Shown here one piece after another: positions 1 through 7,170 of a stretch of 64,000 bases of DNA. Location: positions 124,001 through 188,000 of the forward strand of contig CAWINT010000005.1 of assembly GCA_963837515.1 (NCBI GenBank), given 5' to 3'. The DNA is from RYN-230 sp963837515 (lineage in GTDB: Bacteria; Actinomycetota; Actinomycetes; Streptosporangiales; Streptosporangiaceae). The notes under the pieces were generated by a model. That model was not told the origin of the DNA, ran no database searches, and was given only the letters and a program-made list of their open reading frames with translations. The position numbers and the translations under genes were made by a program. The first letter of the stretch is position 1. Each line of letters starts with the position of its first letter.

Positions 1-750
1 GCCAGTTCCGCGACGTTGTCGGTCCTGGGCAACAAGGCGGTGATCGCGGTGGACCAGGACTCCCTCGGTAAGCAGGGCACCGAGGTGTCCTCGGCGGGGG
101 GGCTGGACGTGCTGGCCAAGCCGCTGGCCAACGGGGATGTGGCGGTCGTGTTGTTCAACGAGACCGGCAGCACCGCCACGATCTCGGCCACGGCCGCCGC
201 GATCGGCAAGAGCGGCGCCGCCAGTTACACGCTGACCAACCTGTGGACCGGCGCCACCTCCACCACCACCAGCACCATCAGCGCCTCCGTCCCCGCCCAC
301 GGCACCGTCATGTACCGCGTGGCGGGCGGCTCCGCCGGCGGTGGCGGTGGCGGCACACCGGGAGAGGTTCACGCGGTCGGCGCGGCCAAGTGCCTGGACG
401 TGCCGAATTCGAGCACCACGGCGGGTACCCAGCTGGACATCTGGACGTGCAGCGGCGGATCCAATCAGATCTGGGCCCGGACCTCGTCGGGCCAGCTGAC
501 CGTCTACAGCGGCAGCAGCCAGATGTGCCTGGATGCGTACAACAACCAGACCAGCCCGGGCACGAAAGTAGAGATCTGGCCGTGTAACGGCCAATCCAAC
601 CAGCAGTGGAATGTCAACGCCAACGGCACGATCACCGGCGTGCAGTCCGGGCTGTGCCTGGATGTCACCGGCGCCAGCACCGCTAACGGCGCACTGGTCG
701 AACTGTGGAACTGTAACGGCCAATCCAACCAGCAATGGAGCCTCGGATAA
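1..750 (+). CDS. GH27 alpha-galactosidase, C-terminal part with ricin-type lectin domain (5' truncated by window)
   Basis: The frame is open from base 1, so only the last 249 residues are visible and the true start lies outside the window. The first ~100 residues match the end of a GH27 alpha-galactosidase: an IAVDQDSLGKQG segment, then the C-terminal antiparallel beta domain ending near MYRVAG. A Gly-rich linker (about residues 108-118) leads to a ricin B-type beta-trefoil with three CLD...W repeats, each closing with NQ(I/Q)W. The lectin domain probably binds galactose- or xylose-containing plant polysaccharide and anchors the secreted enzyme. It ends 18 bases before a second secreted hydrolase with the same kind of lectin domain, suggesting one transcription unit. 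The catalytic aspartates are outside the window, so activity cannot be judged. Confidence 0.85.
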   Translation, partial: ASSATLSVLGNKAVIAVDQDSLGKQGTEVSSAGGLDVLAKPLANGDVAVVLFNETGSTATISATAAAIGKSGAASYTLTNLWTGATSTTTSTISASVPAHGTVMYRVAGGSAGGGGGGTPGEVHAVGAAKCLDVPNSSTTAGTQLDIWTCSGGSNQIWARTSSGQLTVYSGSSQMCLDAYNNQTSPGTKVEIWPCNGQSNQQWNVNANGTITGVQSGLCLDVTGASTANGALVELWNCNGQSNQQWSLG

Positions 751-768
751 GGAAAGGCAGGTAGGTAC

Positions 769-2241
769 ATGACCATCTGGTCTCCGCTTCGGTCTGTCAG
801 GCAGGTTTTACTGCTGCTGGGCGCGGCGCTCGTCCTGGCGGCTGGCGCCATGGTGGCGGCGGGTGCGGCACCAGCGTCGGCGGCGTCACTCCCGTGTGAC
901 GTCTACGCTTCGTACGGGACTCCGTGCGTGGCCGCGCACAGCACCACGCGGGCGCTGTACGCGAGCTACAACGGCCCGCTGTATCAGGTGCGCCGCTCCT
1001 CGGACAACAGCACGGCCAGCATCTACCCGCTCAGCGCCGGCGGGGTCGCCAACGCCGCCACGCAGGACTCCTTCTGCGCTGGGACGTCGTGTGTGATCAC
1101 CGAGATCTTTGACCAGTCCGGGCGGGGCAACAACCTCACCGATGCGCCGGGGGGCGGGGCGGCCGGCGGCCCGGACAACCTGGCCAACGCGACCGCCGCA
1201 CCGGTGACGGTCGGTGGTCACAAGGCGTACGGGGTTTACGTGGCGGCGGGCACCGGCTACCGCGATGACAGCACGTCGGGGATCGCCACCGGCGACTCGG
1301 CGGAGGGTGAGTACGCCATCTTCGACGGCACGCATTACAACGGCGGCTGCTGTTTCGACTACGGCAACGCCGAGACCAATAACAACGACAATGGCGCCGG
1401 CCACATGGAAGCCATCTACTTCGGCAACATCAAGGTGTGGGGCTACGGCAGCGGCAACGGCCCCTGGATCATGGCCGATATGGAGAACGGCCTGTTCTCC
1501 GGGTCCGCCGTGCACCTCAACTCCGGCGACCCGACGATCAGCAACCGGTTCACCACCGCGATGATCGAGGGTGAATCCAACCAGTGGGCCATCCTGGGCG
1601 GCAACGCCCAGTCCGGCGGCGTATCGACGTTCTACAACGGGGTGCGCCCCGCCGGGTATAACCCGATGCACAAGGAAGGCGCGATCATCCTGGGCATCGG
1701 CGGGGACAACAGCAAGGGCTCGGCCGGCACCTTCTACGAAGGCGTGATGACCTCCGGCTACCCCTCCGCCGCGGCTGAGAGCGCCGTCCAGGCCAGCATC
1801 GTCGCGGCCGGCTACTCGACCTCGTCCGGTGGCGGTGGCGGCGGTGGCACCGGCACCGCCGGTCCGATCACCTCCGGCGTCAACAGCGCCAAGTGCATCG
1901 ACAACAACAACGGCGCGGCCACCAACGGCAACAAGATCCAGATGTGGGACTGTGACGGCTACGCCCCGGCACAGAACTGGACCCTGGCCAGTGACGGCAG
2001 CCTGCAGATCGACGGCGGCTGCGCGGACATCACCGGCGCCAACTACAACAACGGCACCCCCATCCAGTGGTACAGCTGCTGGGGCGGCGCCAACCAGAAA
2101 TGGCAGGCGGTGAACGGGCAGCTGGTCAACCCGGCATCCGGTAAATGCCTCGACGACCCCAACTTCAACACCACCAACGGGACACAACTGATCTTGTGGG
2201 CCTGCAACGGCGGCTCCAACCAGCAATGGCATCTCCCGTAG
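769..2241 (+). CDS. Secreted GH54 alpha-L-arabinofuranosidase with ricin-type lectin domain
   Basis: 490 residues. A signal peptide spans about residues 1-39 (hydrophobic LLLLGAALVLAAGAMVAAGA, cleavage near ASAA). Residues ~41-350 are a GH54 catalytic domain of the AbfB type. The family's unusual adjacent cysteine pair is present in GGCCFDYG (Cys194-Cys195). Glu239 in ADMENGLF and Asp313 in GGDNS occupy the positions known as nucleophile and acid/base in fungal AbfB. A Gly-rich linker (~351-360) joins a ricin B beta-trefoil (~365-490) with QxW repeats. Fungal AbfB enzymes normally carry a CBM42 arabinose-binding domain here, so the lectin is a domain exchange. The enzyme should remove arabinofuranosyl side chains from arabinoxylan or arabinan. 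GGAAAGG lies about 12 bases before the ATG. Confidence 0.9.
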   Translation: MTIWSPLRSVRQVLLLLGAALVLAAGAMVAAGAAPASAASLPCDVYASYGTPCVAAHSTTRALYASYNGPLYQVRRSSDNSTASIYPLSAGGVANAATQDSFCAGTSCVITEIFDQSGRGNNLTDAPGGGAAGGPDNLANATAAPVTVGGHKAYGVYVAAGTGYRDDSTSGIATGDSAEGEYAIFDGTHYNGGCCFDYGNAETNNNDNGAGHMEAIYFGNIKVWGYGSGNGPWIMADMENGLFSGSAVHLNSGDPTISNRFTTAMIEGESNQWAILGGNAQSGGVSTFYNGVRPAGYNPMHKEGAIILGIGGDNSKGSAGTFYEGVMTSGYPSAAAESAVQASIVAAGYSTSSGGGGGGGTGTAGPITSGVNSAKCIDNNNGAATNGNKIQMWDCDGYAPAQNWTLASDGSLQIDGGCADITGANYNNGTPIQWYSCWGGANQKWQAVNGQLVNPASGKCLDDPNFNTTNGTQLILWACNGGSNQQWHLP

Positions 2242-2264
2242 CGGGAGACGGAACGATCGGATGA

Positions 2265-2297
2265 CCAGCCGCCGCCGGGGAACCCGGCGGCGGCTGG
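2265..2297 (+). terminator. Perfect 15-bp hairpin after the GH54 gene
   Basis: CCAGCCGCCGCCGGG (2265-2279) pairs perfectly with 2283-2297 around a GAA loop, 24 bases after the stop codon. There is no U-tract, which is usual for actinobacterial terminators. The rest of the 305-base gap to the STAS gene shows no coding signal I trust. Confidence 0.7.
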
Positions 2298-2546
2298 CCC
2301 GTCCCCGGGCCGGCCGGGAGGCAAGGCCGCCACCGCGCCGCGGCGGCCGTCTGGGAGTGCCACCCAGCGGTGCGTCCTACCCGGGCCTGGTCGCCTGGCC
2401 CTGCGGACCGGCCGAACCGTCCGGAGCTGGATGAAACCGCGCGTAAGGGGTAGACCGAGCTGATGTGGGGGCCTTTGCGCGGGCCCTTTTCGGGGCGCCG
2501 GGCATGGCGTCGCCAGGACTGCATTCCTCCCGGGGGAAGATCAGCG

Positions 2547-2885
2547 ATGGTGAACATCAGCACATGGAAGGCGGCGGACGCCGCGCTGACGGTAGTCACC
2601 TGCCCAGAAGAGGTCGATCCCGCCAGCGCCCGCAGCGTCGGCGAGGCACTGGCCGCCGCGATCCAGCCTGGCTCCCGTGGGCTCATCGCGGACATGACGC
2701 ATACCACGTTCTGCGATTCGTCGGCCATCCGCATGCTGGCTCAGCTGAACTGGCTGGCCCGGGAGAACGGGACGGAGTTCCGTCTGGTGGCCCCGGTCCC
2801 GGCCGTGCGGCGGGTGCTGCAGATGACCGGGCTGATTCCGCTCATCCCGGTCTACGCCACCGTGACCGAGGCTCTCGCGGGCTAG
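2547..2885 (+). CDS. STAS-domain protein (anti-sigma-factor antagonist type)
   Basis: 112 residues forming a single STAS domain. The segment FCDSSAIRML (residues 55-64) corresponds to the phosphorylated D-S-(S/G) loop of SpoIIAA/RsbV, with Ser58 or Ser59 as the likely phosphoacceptor. Such proteins bind an anti-sigma kinase when unphosphorylated and so free a stress sigma factor. I chose the ATG at 2547 because GGGGGAAGA lies just upstream. The frame is open further 5' to 2463, but that part is not STAS-like. No partner kinase or phosphatase gene is adjacent, so the specific pathway is unknown. It stands alone between a hairpin and the peroxiredoxin gene. Confidence 0.82.
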   Translation: MVNISTWKAADAALTVVTCPEEVDPASARSVGEALAAAIQPGSRGLIADMTHTTFCDSSAIRMLAQLNWLARENGTEFRLVAPVPAVRRVLQMTGLIPLIPVYATVTEALAG

Positions 2886-3052
2886 CTTCGCGCCCGGCCC
2901 GGGGCCGGCTGAGCTGCGGCTGGACCTCGCGATTCAGCCCCAATGACGTTATGTTGACCGGCAAGATAGGAATCGCGGCCGCCGGCGATCCTGGCCGGCC
3001 TGGCGCTCAGGGCCGTAGCACCAACCGGCAACACGGGGATTCGGAGGACGGC

Positions 3053-3712
3053 ATGACGCTGGCTCTTGGGGACGCGGCCCCTGACTTCACCGCGGATACG
3101 ACCGAGGGACGGATCAACTTCCACGAGTGGATCGGCGACTCGTGGGCGGTCCTGTTCTCGCACCCGAAGGACTTCACCCCCGTCTGCACGACCGAGCTCG
3201 GTTACATGGCGAAGATCAAGCCCGAGTTCGACCGGCGGAACGTGAAAATCATCGGCCTGTCCGTCGACCCGGCCGAGAAGCACGAGCAGTGGGCGAGGGA
3301 CATCGAGGAGACCCAGGGGACGGCGCCGAACTACCCGATCATCGGCGATGGCGACTTCACCGTGTCGAAGCTGTACGGGATGCTCCCGGCCAGCACGTCC
3401 GGCGACCCGGCGCAGCGCACGCCGGCCGACAACCAGACGGTCCGCAACGTGTTCGTCATCGGGCCGGATAAGAAGGTGAAGCTGGTCCTGGTCTACCCGA
3501 TGACGACCGGCCGCAACTTCGACGAGGTGCTGCGGGTCGTCAACTCGTTGCAGCTGGCGGCCAAGCACAAGGTGTCCACGCCGGTCAACTGGGAGCCGGG
3601 CGAAGATGTGATCATCTCCGGCTCGGTCTCCGACGACGAGGCCAGGCAGCTCTACCCGGAGGGCTGGAAGGCGCCCCGGCCCTACATCCGCATCGTCCCC
3701 CAGCCGCGCTGA
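3053..3712 (+). CDS. 1-Cys peroxiredoxin (Prx6 family)
   Basis: 219 residues, the usual Prx6 length. The peroxidatic cysteine is Cys45 in FTPVCTTE, preceded by the PKDFTP loop. Other family marks are the PVNWEPGED segment and the C-terminal extension ending in the YPEGWKAPRPYIR pattern typical of Prx6. It reduces hydrogen peroxide and organic hydroperoxides in the cytoplasm. There is no second conserved resolving cysteine near the C terminus, consistent with the 1-Cys mechanism. GGAGGA sits just before the ATG. It is convergent with the methyltransferase gene, and a hairpin separates them. Confidence 0.92.
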   Translation: MTLALGDAAPDFTADTTEGRINFHEWIGDSWAVLFSHPKDFTPVCTTELGYMAKIKPEFDRRNVKIIGLSVDPAEKHEQWARDIEETQGTAPNYPIIGDGDFTVSKLYGMLPASTSGDPAQRTPADNQTVRNVFVIGPDKKVKLVLVYPMTTGRNFDEVLRVVNSLQLAAKHKVSTPVNWEPGEDVIISGSVSDDEARQLYPEGWKAPRPYIRIVPQPR

Positions 3713-3728
3713 GCCAGCCGCGCTGAGC
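3701..3728. repeat. 14-bp tandem duplication across the peroxiredoxin stop codon
   Basis: CAGCCGCGCTGAGC occurs twice head to tail (3701-3714 and 3715-3728). The first copy contains the TGA stop of the peroxiredoxin gene, so the duplication leaves the protein unchanged. Confidence 0.8.
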
Positions 3729-3757
3729 CAGGTGCACCGGGCCGCCGGTGCGCCTGG
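3728..3757. terminator. Bidirectional hairpin between convergent genes
   Basis: CCAGGTGCACCGG (3728-3740) pairs with CCGGTGCGCCTGG (3745-3757) with one A-G mismatch and a GCCG loop. It lies between the 3' ends of the peroxiredoxin (+) and methyltransferase (-) genes, where a shared terminator is expected. Confidence 0.6.
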
Positions 3758-3809
3758 CGAGCTGGGTGCGAGTGGCGGCCGGCCGGAAGCCGGCGGTGCT
3801 GGCCGGCGT

Positions 3810-4520
3810 TCAGCTGGCGCGTTTGCGGGCGCGGATCAGGACGACGCTGCCGCGGTCGTTGGGTGCCCGCCGGTCGCTGAGGGCGATGAGGGGGAGTGAG
3901 ACGGCGGCGATGTTGGGGGCGGCTTTGCCCTTGACGGAGGACATGGCCAGGTAGAAGTGCTCGGCGCGGTGGCCGCGGAACAGGTAGGTGTGGGCGGTCA
4001 CGTCCATGCCGTACTCGCTGAGGAGGCCGGTGAGCCGCTGGTGGGTGTAGGTGTGCTGCACGGCGTAACGCTCGCGGTGCGCCTCGAACAGCCGGGGCCA
4101 TTCACCGCCCCGGGTGATGGCGTCGGCGGACATGACCAGTTCCCCGCCGGGGGCCAGGACGCGGGCCATCTCCGCGAGCGCGCGTGGGCCGTCGTCGAAG
4201 TGCTCGATGGCGCAGATCGACATGACCCGGTCAAAGCTGGCGTCGTGGAACGGCAGCCGCAGTGCGTCGCTTTCCAGCAGCGCCGGGGCGAAGGCCAGCT
4301 GCCTGCCGCGCATCATCTTGGTGCGGGCCAGGTTGACCGAGACGGCGTGCGCGCCGCGTCTGCGGGCCTGGGCCGCCCAGTAGCCGTCGCCGCCGGCCAC
4401 GTCCAGCACCCGCTGGCCGCGCAGGTCATCGCCCAGCCAGCGGAGCAGCGTGCCGGCCTCGCGGTAACGGCAGAAGTGGACCTGATGCCCGGCGAACGCG
4501 ACCGCGTCATAAACTCGCAC
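3810..4520 (-). CDS. Class I SAM-dependent methyltransferase
   Basis: 236 residues, GTG start. Motif I is VLDVAGGDGYWA (residues 38-49), followed by a DALRLPFHDASFDRVMS segment (motifs II/III) and LAPGGELVMS. This is the Methyltransf_11 pattern shared by lipid, sugar and small-molecule methyltransferases, so the substrate cannot be read from sequence. It is transcribed in the same direction as the downstream-coordinate GT4 gene, with 85 bases between, and may work with it on a glycan or lipid carrier. No in-frame ATG lies near the N terminus, which supports the GTG. Confidence 0.8.
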   Translation of the reverse strand: MRVYDAVAFAGHQVHFCRYREAGTLLRWLGDDLRGQRVLDVAGGDGYWAAQARRRGAHAVSVNLARTKMMRGRQLAFAPALLESDALRLPFHDASFDRVMSICAIEHFDDGPRALAEMARVLAPGGELVMSADAITRGGEWPRLFEAHRERYAVQHTYTHQRLTGLLSEYGMDVTAHTYLFRGHRAEHFYLAMSSVKGKAAPNIAAVSLPLIALSDRRAPNDRGSVVLIRARKRAS

Positions 4521-4605
4521 CGGAGCAGCTTAAGGCAGCAGCGGGCCAGATGACCCGAATCCCGGTCTTTGGGACGCGCCGCGCACCGTGGTGGCTGCGC
4601 GGGCC

Positions 4606-5730
4606 TCAGGACCGTCCCGCCGAGATGGCTTTTTCCAGCGCGGTCACGTAGTCATCCCACAGTGCCTGCTGGTCCACCGGGGACACCCCCCGGCGCAGCT
4701 GCTCCAGTGTGCCTGGTGTGTAGAGCAGGTTGATCGCGCGGGTCAGGTCAGCGGCGTCGCCGGGAGTGCAGAGTATCCCGTCGACACCGTCGTGGACCGC
4801 GTCGGCGATCGCACCTGCCCGGGTGGCGATCACCGGCCGCCCGAACTGGAAGGCGATCAGCGCGTTCTGCGAGGCGGTGGCGGCCCGGTAGGGCAGCACC
4901 AGGGCGTCGGCCGCCGAGAACAGCGCCGGCACGTCGCTGGTGGGCACGTACCCCTCCGCGAGGGTGACCCGGTCCGCGAGCCCGAGGCTGGAGATCAGGC
5001 TGATCAGTTCGTCCCTGCCCTCCCAGATCTCGCCCGCGACGGTGAGGCCCACGGAGGGCTCGGCCTGGGCCAGTGCCCGCAGCAGGATGTCCAGCCCTTT
5101 GTAGTGCCGCACGATCCCGAAGAACAGCAGCCGGTGACGGCGGGGCGGCGGCTCTGCGGCCGGGGTGTGCCCGGCGGCCAGGCCGGGCCCAGCGTGGGGC
5201 AGGTGCGGCGGCAGCGCGGCGATCTCCACGGGGCGGTCGGTGAGCGTGGCGGCCAGGTCCGCTTGCTCGCTCGAATGCACGACCACGGCGTCCACGCGGC
5301 GCAGCAGCGCCGTCATCAGGGGCTGGTCAAACCGCCGGTGCTCGTGCGGCAGCACGTTGTGGCACAGCGCGACCACTGTGCACCCGCCGGTCTTGGCCGC
5401 GCGTGCCAGGGTCAGGTACGCGGGCACCTGAACTGGGGTATGGACGGACAGCACCACGGCGTCGAACCGCTGGCGGGCCAGCCGCCGCCCGGCCAGCCAC
5501 CAGCTGTCGGGCCGGTACCACGCCAGTGACCGCTCGGTACCGGGGAAGAGCTCCACCTCCGGCTCATCGACGGTCAGCTGCCCCGGGTACAGCATCTTCG
5601 GGTACTGCGCCCGCCACGACAGCAGCGCCGTGTGGTGCCCGGCGGCGGACAGCCGGTGGGCAAGTGCGGTCGTATGGTGCGCCAGCCCTCCCTTGTAGGG
5701 ATGAGCGGGACCGACAACGGCGATCTTCAC
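4606..5730 (-). CDS. GT-B fold glycosyltransferase, family 4-like
   Basis: 374 residues. The N-terminal Rossmann domain starts MKIAVVGPAHPYKGGLAHH, with the Gly-rich acceptor-side loop usual for GT4. The C-terminal half has LLFFGIVRHYKGLDILL and the EX7E-like region FGRPVIATRAGAIADAVHDGVDG, where the nucleotide-sugar donor binds. No membrane segment is seen, so it is a cytoplasmic or peripheral enzyme. It diverges from the UPF0104-type membrane protein gene with 97 bases between. With the neighbouring GT2 and GT-C-like genes it probably builds an envelope glycan or glycolipid; the sugar is unknown. Confidence 0.87.
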   Translation of the reverse strand: MKIAVVGPAHPYKGGLAHHTTALAHRLSAAGHHTALLSWRAQYPKMLYPGQLTVDEPEVELFPGTERSLAWYRPDSWWLAGRRLARQRFDAVVLSVHTPVQVPAYLTLARAAKTGGCTVVALCHNVLPHEHRRFDQPLMTALLRRVDAVVVHSSEQADLAATLTDRPVEIAALPPHLPHAGPGLAAGHTPAAEPPPRRHRLLFFGIVRHYKGLDILLRALAQAEPSVGLTVAGEIWEGRDELISLISSLGLADRVTLAEGYVPTSDVPALFSAADALVLPYRAATASQNALIAFQFGRPVIATRAGAIADAVHDGVDGILCTPGDAADLTRAINLLYTPGTLEQLRRGVSPVDQQALWDDYVTALEKAISAGRS

Positions 5731-5827
5731 GGCGCTGCGTCAACCTCCAGATGCTCGCCGGGACAGCCCGGCCGGGCTGTCCCGGCGGGACGGAGAATAC
5801 CCGGGGGCGGTCACCGCGGGAGGGAGG

Positions 5828-7075
5828 ATGGTGGGGAGGATCGCCGGATCCGGCGGGTTATGTGATCTGGCCCGCAGCGCAGCGCCTAAGCTCGGCCCCA
5901 TGCCAGACGGCCAGGCCGCCTCTCCGGTCGGCGACATCCGCGACGCCGGCGCGTCCCGCGGCGCCGGAGGGCCCTCCGGCGCCGACGGGATCTCCGGTGC
6001 CGGGGAGTCCCCCGCGGCCGGCGCCGGGCCGTCTCCTGCGGCCGGGCCGTCTCCTGCGGCCGGGCCGTCCCCTGCGGCCGGGCCGTCCCCTGCGGCCGGG
6101 CCGTCCCCTGCGGCCGGGCCGTCCAGCGCGCCAGGCGGGCGGGCCAGCCAGCGGCGGGCCTGGGGCGCCCGGGCCGGGCGGCTCCTGTCCAGCCGGCTGG
6201 TCCGCTGGGGCTTCGTCGTGGTCACCGTGGCGTTCGGCGGCTGGGCGGTGGCCCGCGAGTGGGGCGGGGTCCGGTCCGCCCTGGCCAGCCTGGGGCTGCC
6301 GGTGGTCGCGGGCGCTATGGTGTGCGTCCTGGCCGCCCTGCTGGCCTCCATGTTCGTCTGGCGGGTGCTGCTGGCGGGCCTCGGCTCACCGCTGCCGGCC
6401 CCAGCCGCGGGCCGGGTGCTGTTCATCGGGCAGCTGGGCAAGTACCTGCCCGGCTCGGTGTGGCCGATCCTGGCCCAGATGCAGCTCGGCCAGTCCTACG
6501 CGGTGCCGCGGCACCGGTCGGCCACCGCATCGGTGCTCGCCATGCTGGCGTCGCTGTTCACCGGCTTGCTCGTCGCCCTGGTCACGCTGCCGTTCGTGGC
6601 CGGGGCCACGCCGTACCGCTGGGCCTTCGCGGCCGTCCCGGCCCTGCTGGTCTGCCTGTATCCCCGGGTGCTCAACGCGTTGCTGGGGCGGCTGCTCCGG
6701 CTGGCCCGCCGCCCTCCGCTGGAGCGCCCGCTCAGTGGCCGGGTGATCGCCGCCGCAATGGCCTGGTCGGCCTGCGCCTGGCTGCTGTACGGGCTGCAGG
6801 TCTGGCTGCTGGCGCTGCGTCTCGGCGCGCCACCCGGGCGCAGTGCACTGCTGGCCGTCGGCGGGTTCGCGTTCGCCTGGAGCGCCGGGTTCCTGGTCGT
6901 GCTGGCCCCGGCGGGGGCCGGCATCCGCGACGTGCTGCTGGTCGCGGTGCTCGGCCCCGTGGTCGGTGTCGGGGGCGCCACCGCGGTAGCCCTGCTGTCC
7001 CGGATCCTCACGATCGTGGGGGATCTGGTCGCCGCGGGGGTGGCGGCCCTGTCCGCGCGGCGACGCCGCTCGTAA
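5828..7075 (+). CDS. UPF0104 / lysylphosphatidylglycerol-synthase-type integral membrane protein
   Basis: 415 residues. The first ~100 are low-complexity Ala/Gly/Pro/Ser with a six-copy repeat. The rest is a polytopic membrane domain with about eight hydrophobic segments, including LGKYLPGSVWP, the most recognisable UPF0104/AglD-like signature. Members of this family occur beside polyprenyl-phosphate glycosyltransferases and are thought to be lipid or lipid-sugar transferases or flippases. Start choice is uncertain: the ATG at 5828 has GGGAG five bases upstream, while a second ATG at 5900 begins MPDGQAASP. There is no soluble MprF domain, so this is not a full lysyl-PG synthase. Confidence 0.8.
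   Translation: MVGRIAGSGGLCDLARSAAPKLGPMPDGQAASPVGDIRDAGASRGAGGPSGADGISGAGESPAAGAGPSPAAGPSPAAGPSPAAGPSPAAGPSPAAGPSSAPGGRASQRRAWGARAGRLLSSRLVRWGFVVVTVAFGGWAVAREWGGVRSALASLGLPVVAGAMVCVLAALLASMFVWRVLLAGLGSPLPAPAAGRVLFIGQLGKYLPGSVWPILAQMQLGQSYAVPRHRSATASVLAMLASLFTGLLVALVTLPFVAGATPYRWAFAAVPALLVCLYPRVLNALLGRLLRLARRPPLERPLSGRVIAAAMAWSACAWLLYGLQVWLLALRLGAPPGRSALLAVGGFAFAWSAGFLVVLAPAGAGIRDVLLVAVLGPVVGVGGATAVALLSRILTIVGDLVAAGVAALSARRRRS
6023..6130 (+). repeat. 18-bp tandem repeat, six copies, in the UPF0104-type gene
   Basis: The unit GCCGGGCCGTCCCCTGCG repeats from 6023. The first two copies carry one T/C difference and the sixth is diverged. It encodes an Ala-Gly-Pro-Ser-Pro-Ala repeat before the first membrane segment. 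The period is a multiple of three, so copy-number change would keep the frame. Confidence 0.9.
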
Positions 7076-7170
7076 CGCTGGGCAGGGGATCGGCCCCGGA
7101 CTATTCGTTAGGTAGTGTGTTTCTGGTTGTCCCGGGGTGTTTCTGGGCCAGGACCTTGCGCTGCGCAAAT

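Noticed and set aside
886..2232. 448-codon open frame on the minus strand across the GH54 gene
   Set aside because: It is an antisense shadow with Val/Gly/Arg-rich composition and no family motif; the plus-strand GH54 reading has all catalytic residues.
6023..6130. Possible CRISPR-like array from regularly spaced repeats
   Set aside because: Units are directly adjacent with no spacers and encode an in-frame peptide repeat; no cas genes are present. The same holds for 8428-8517 and 61552-61690.
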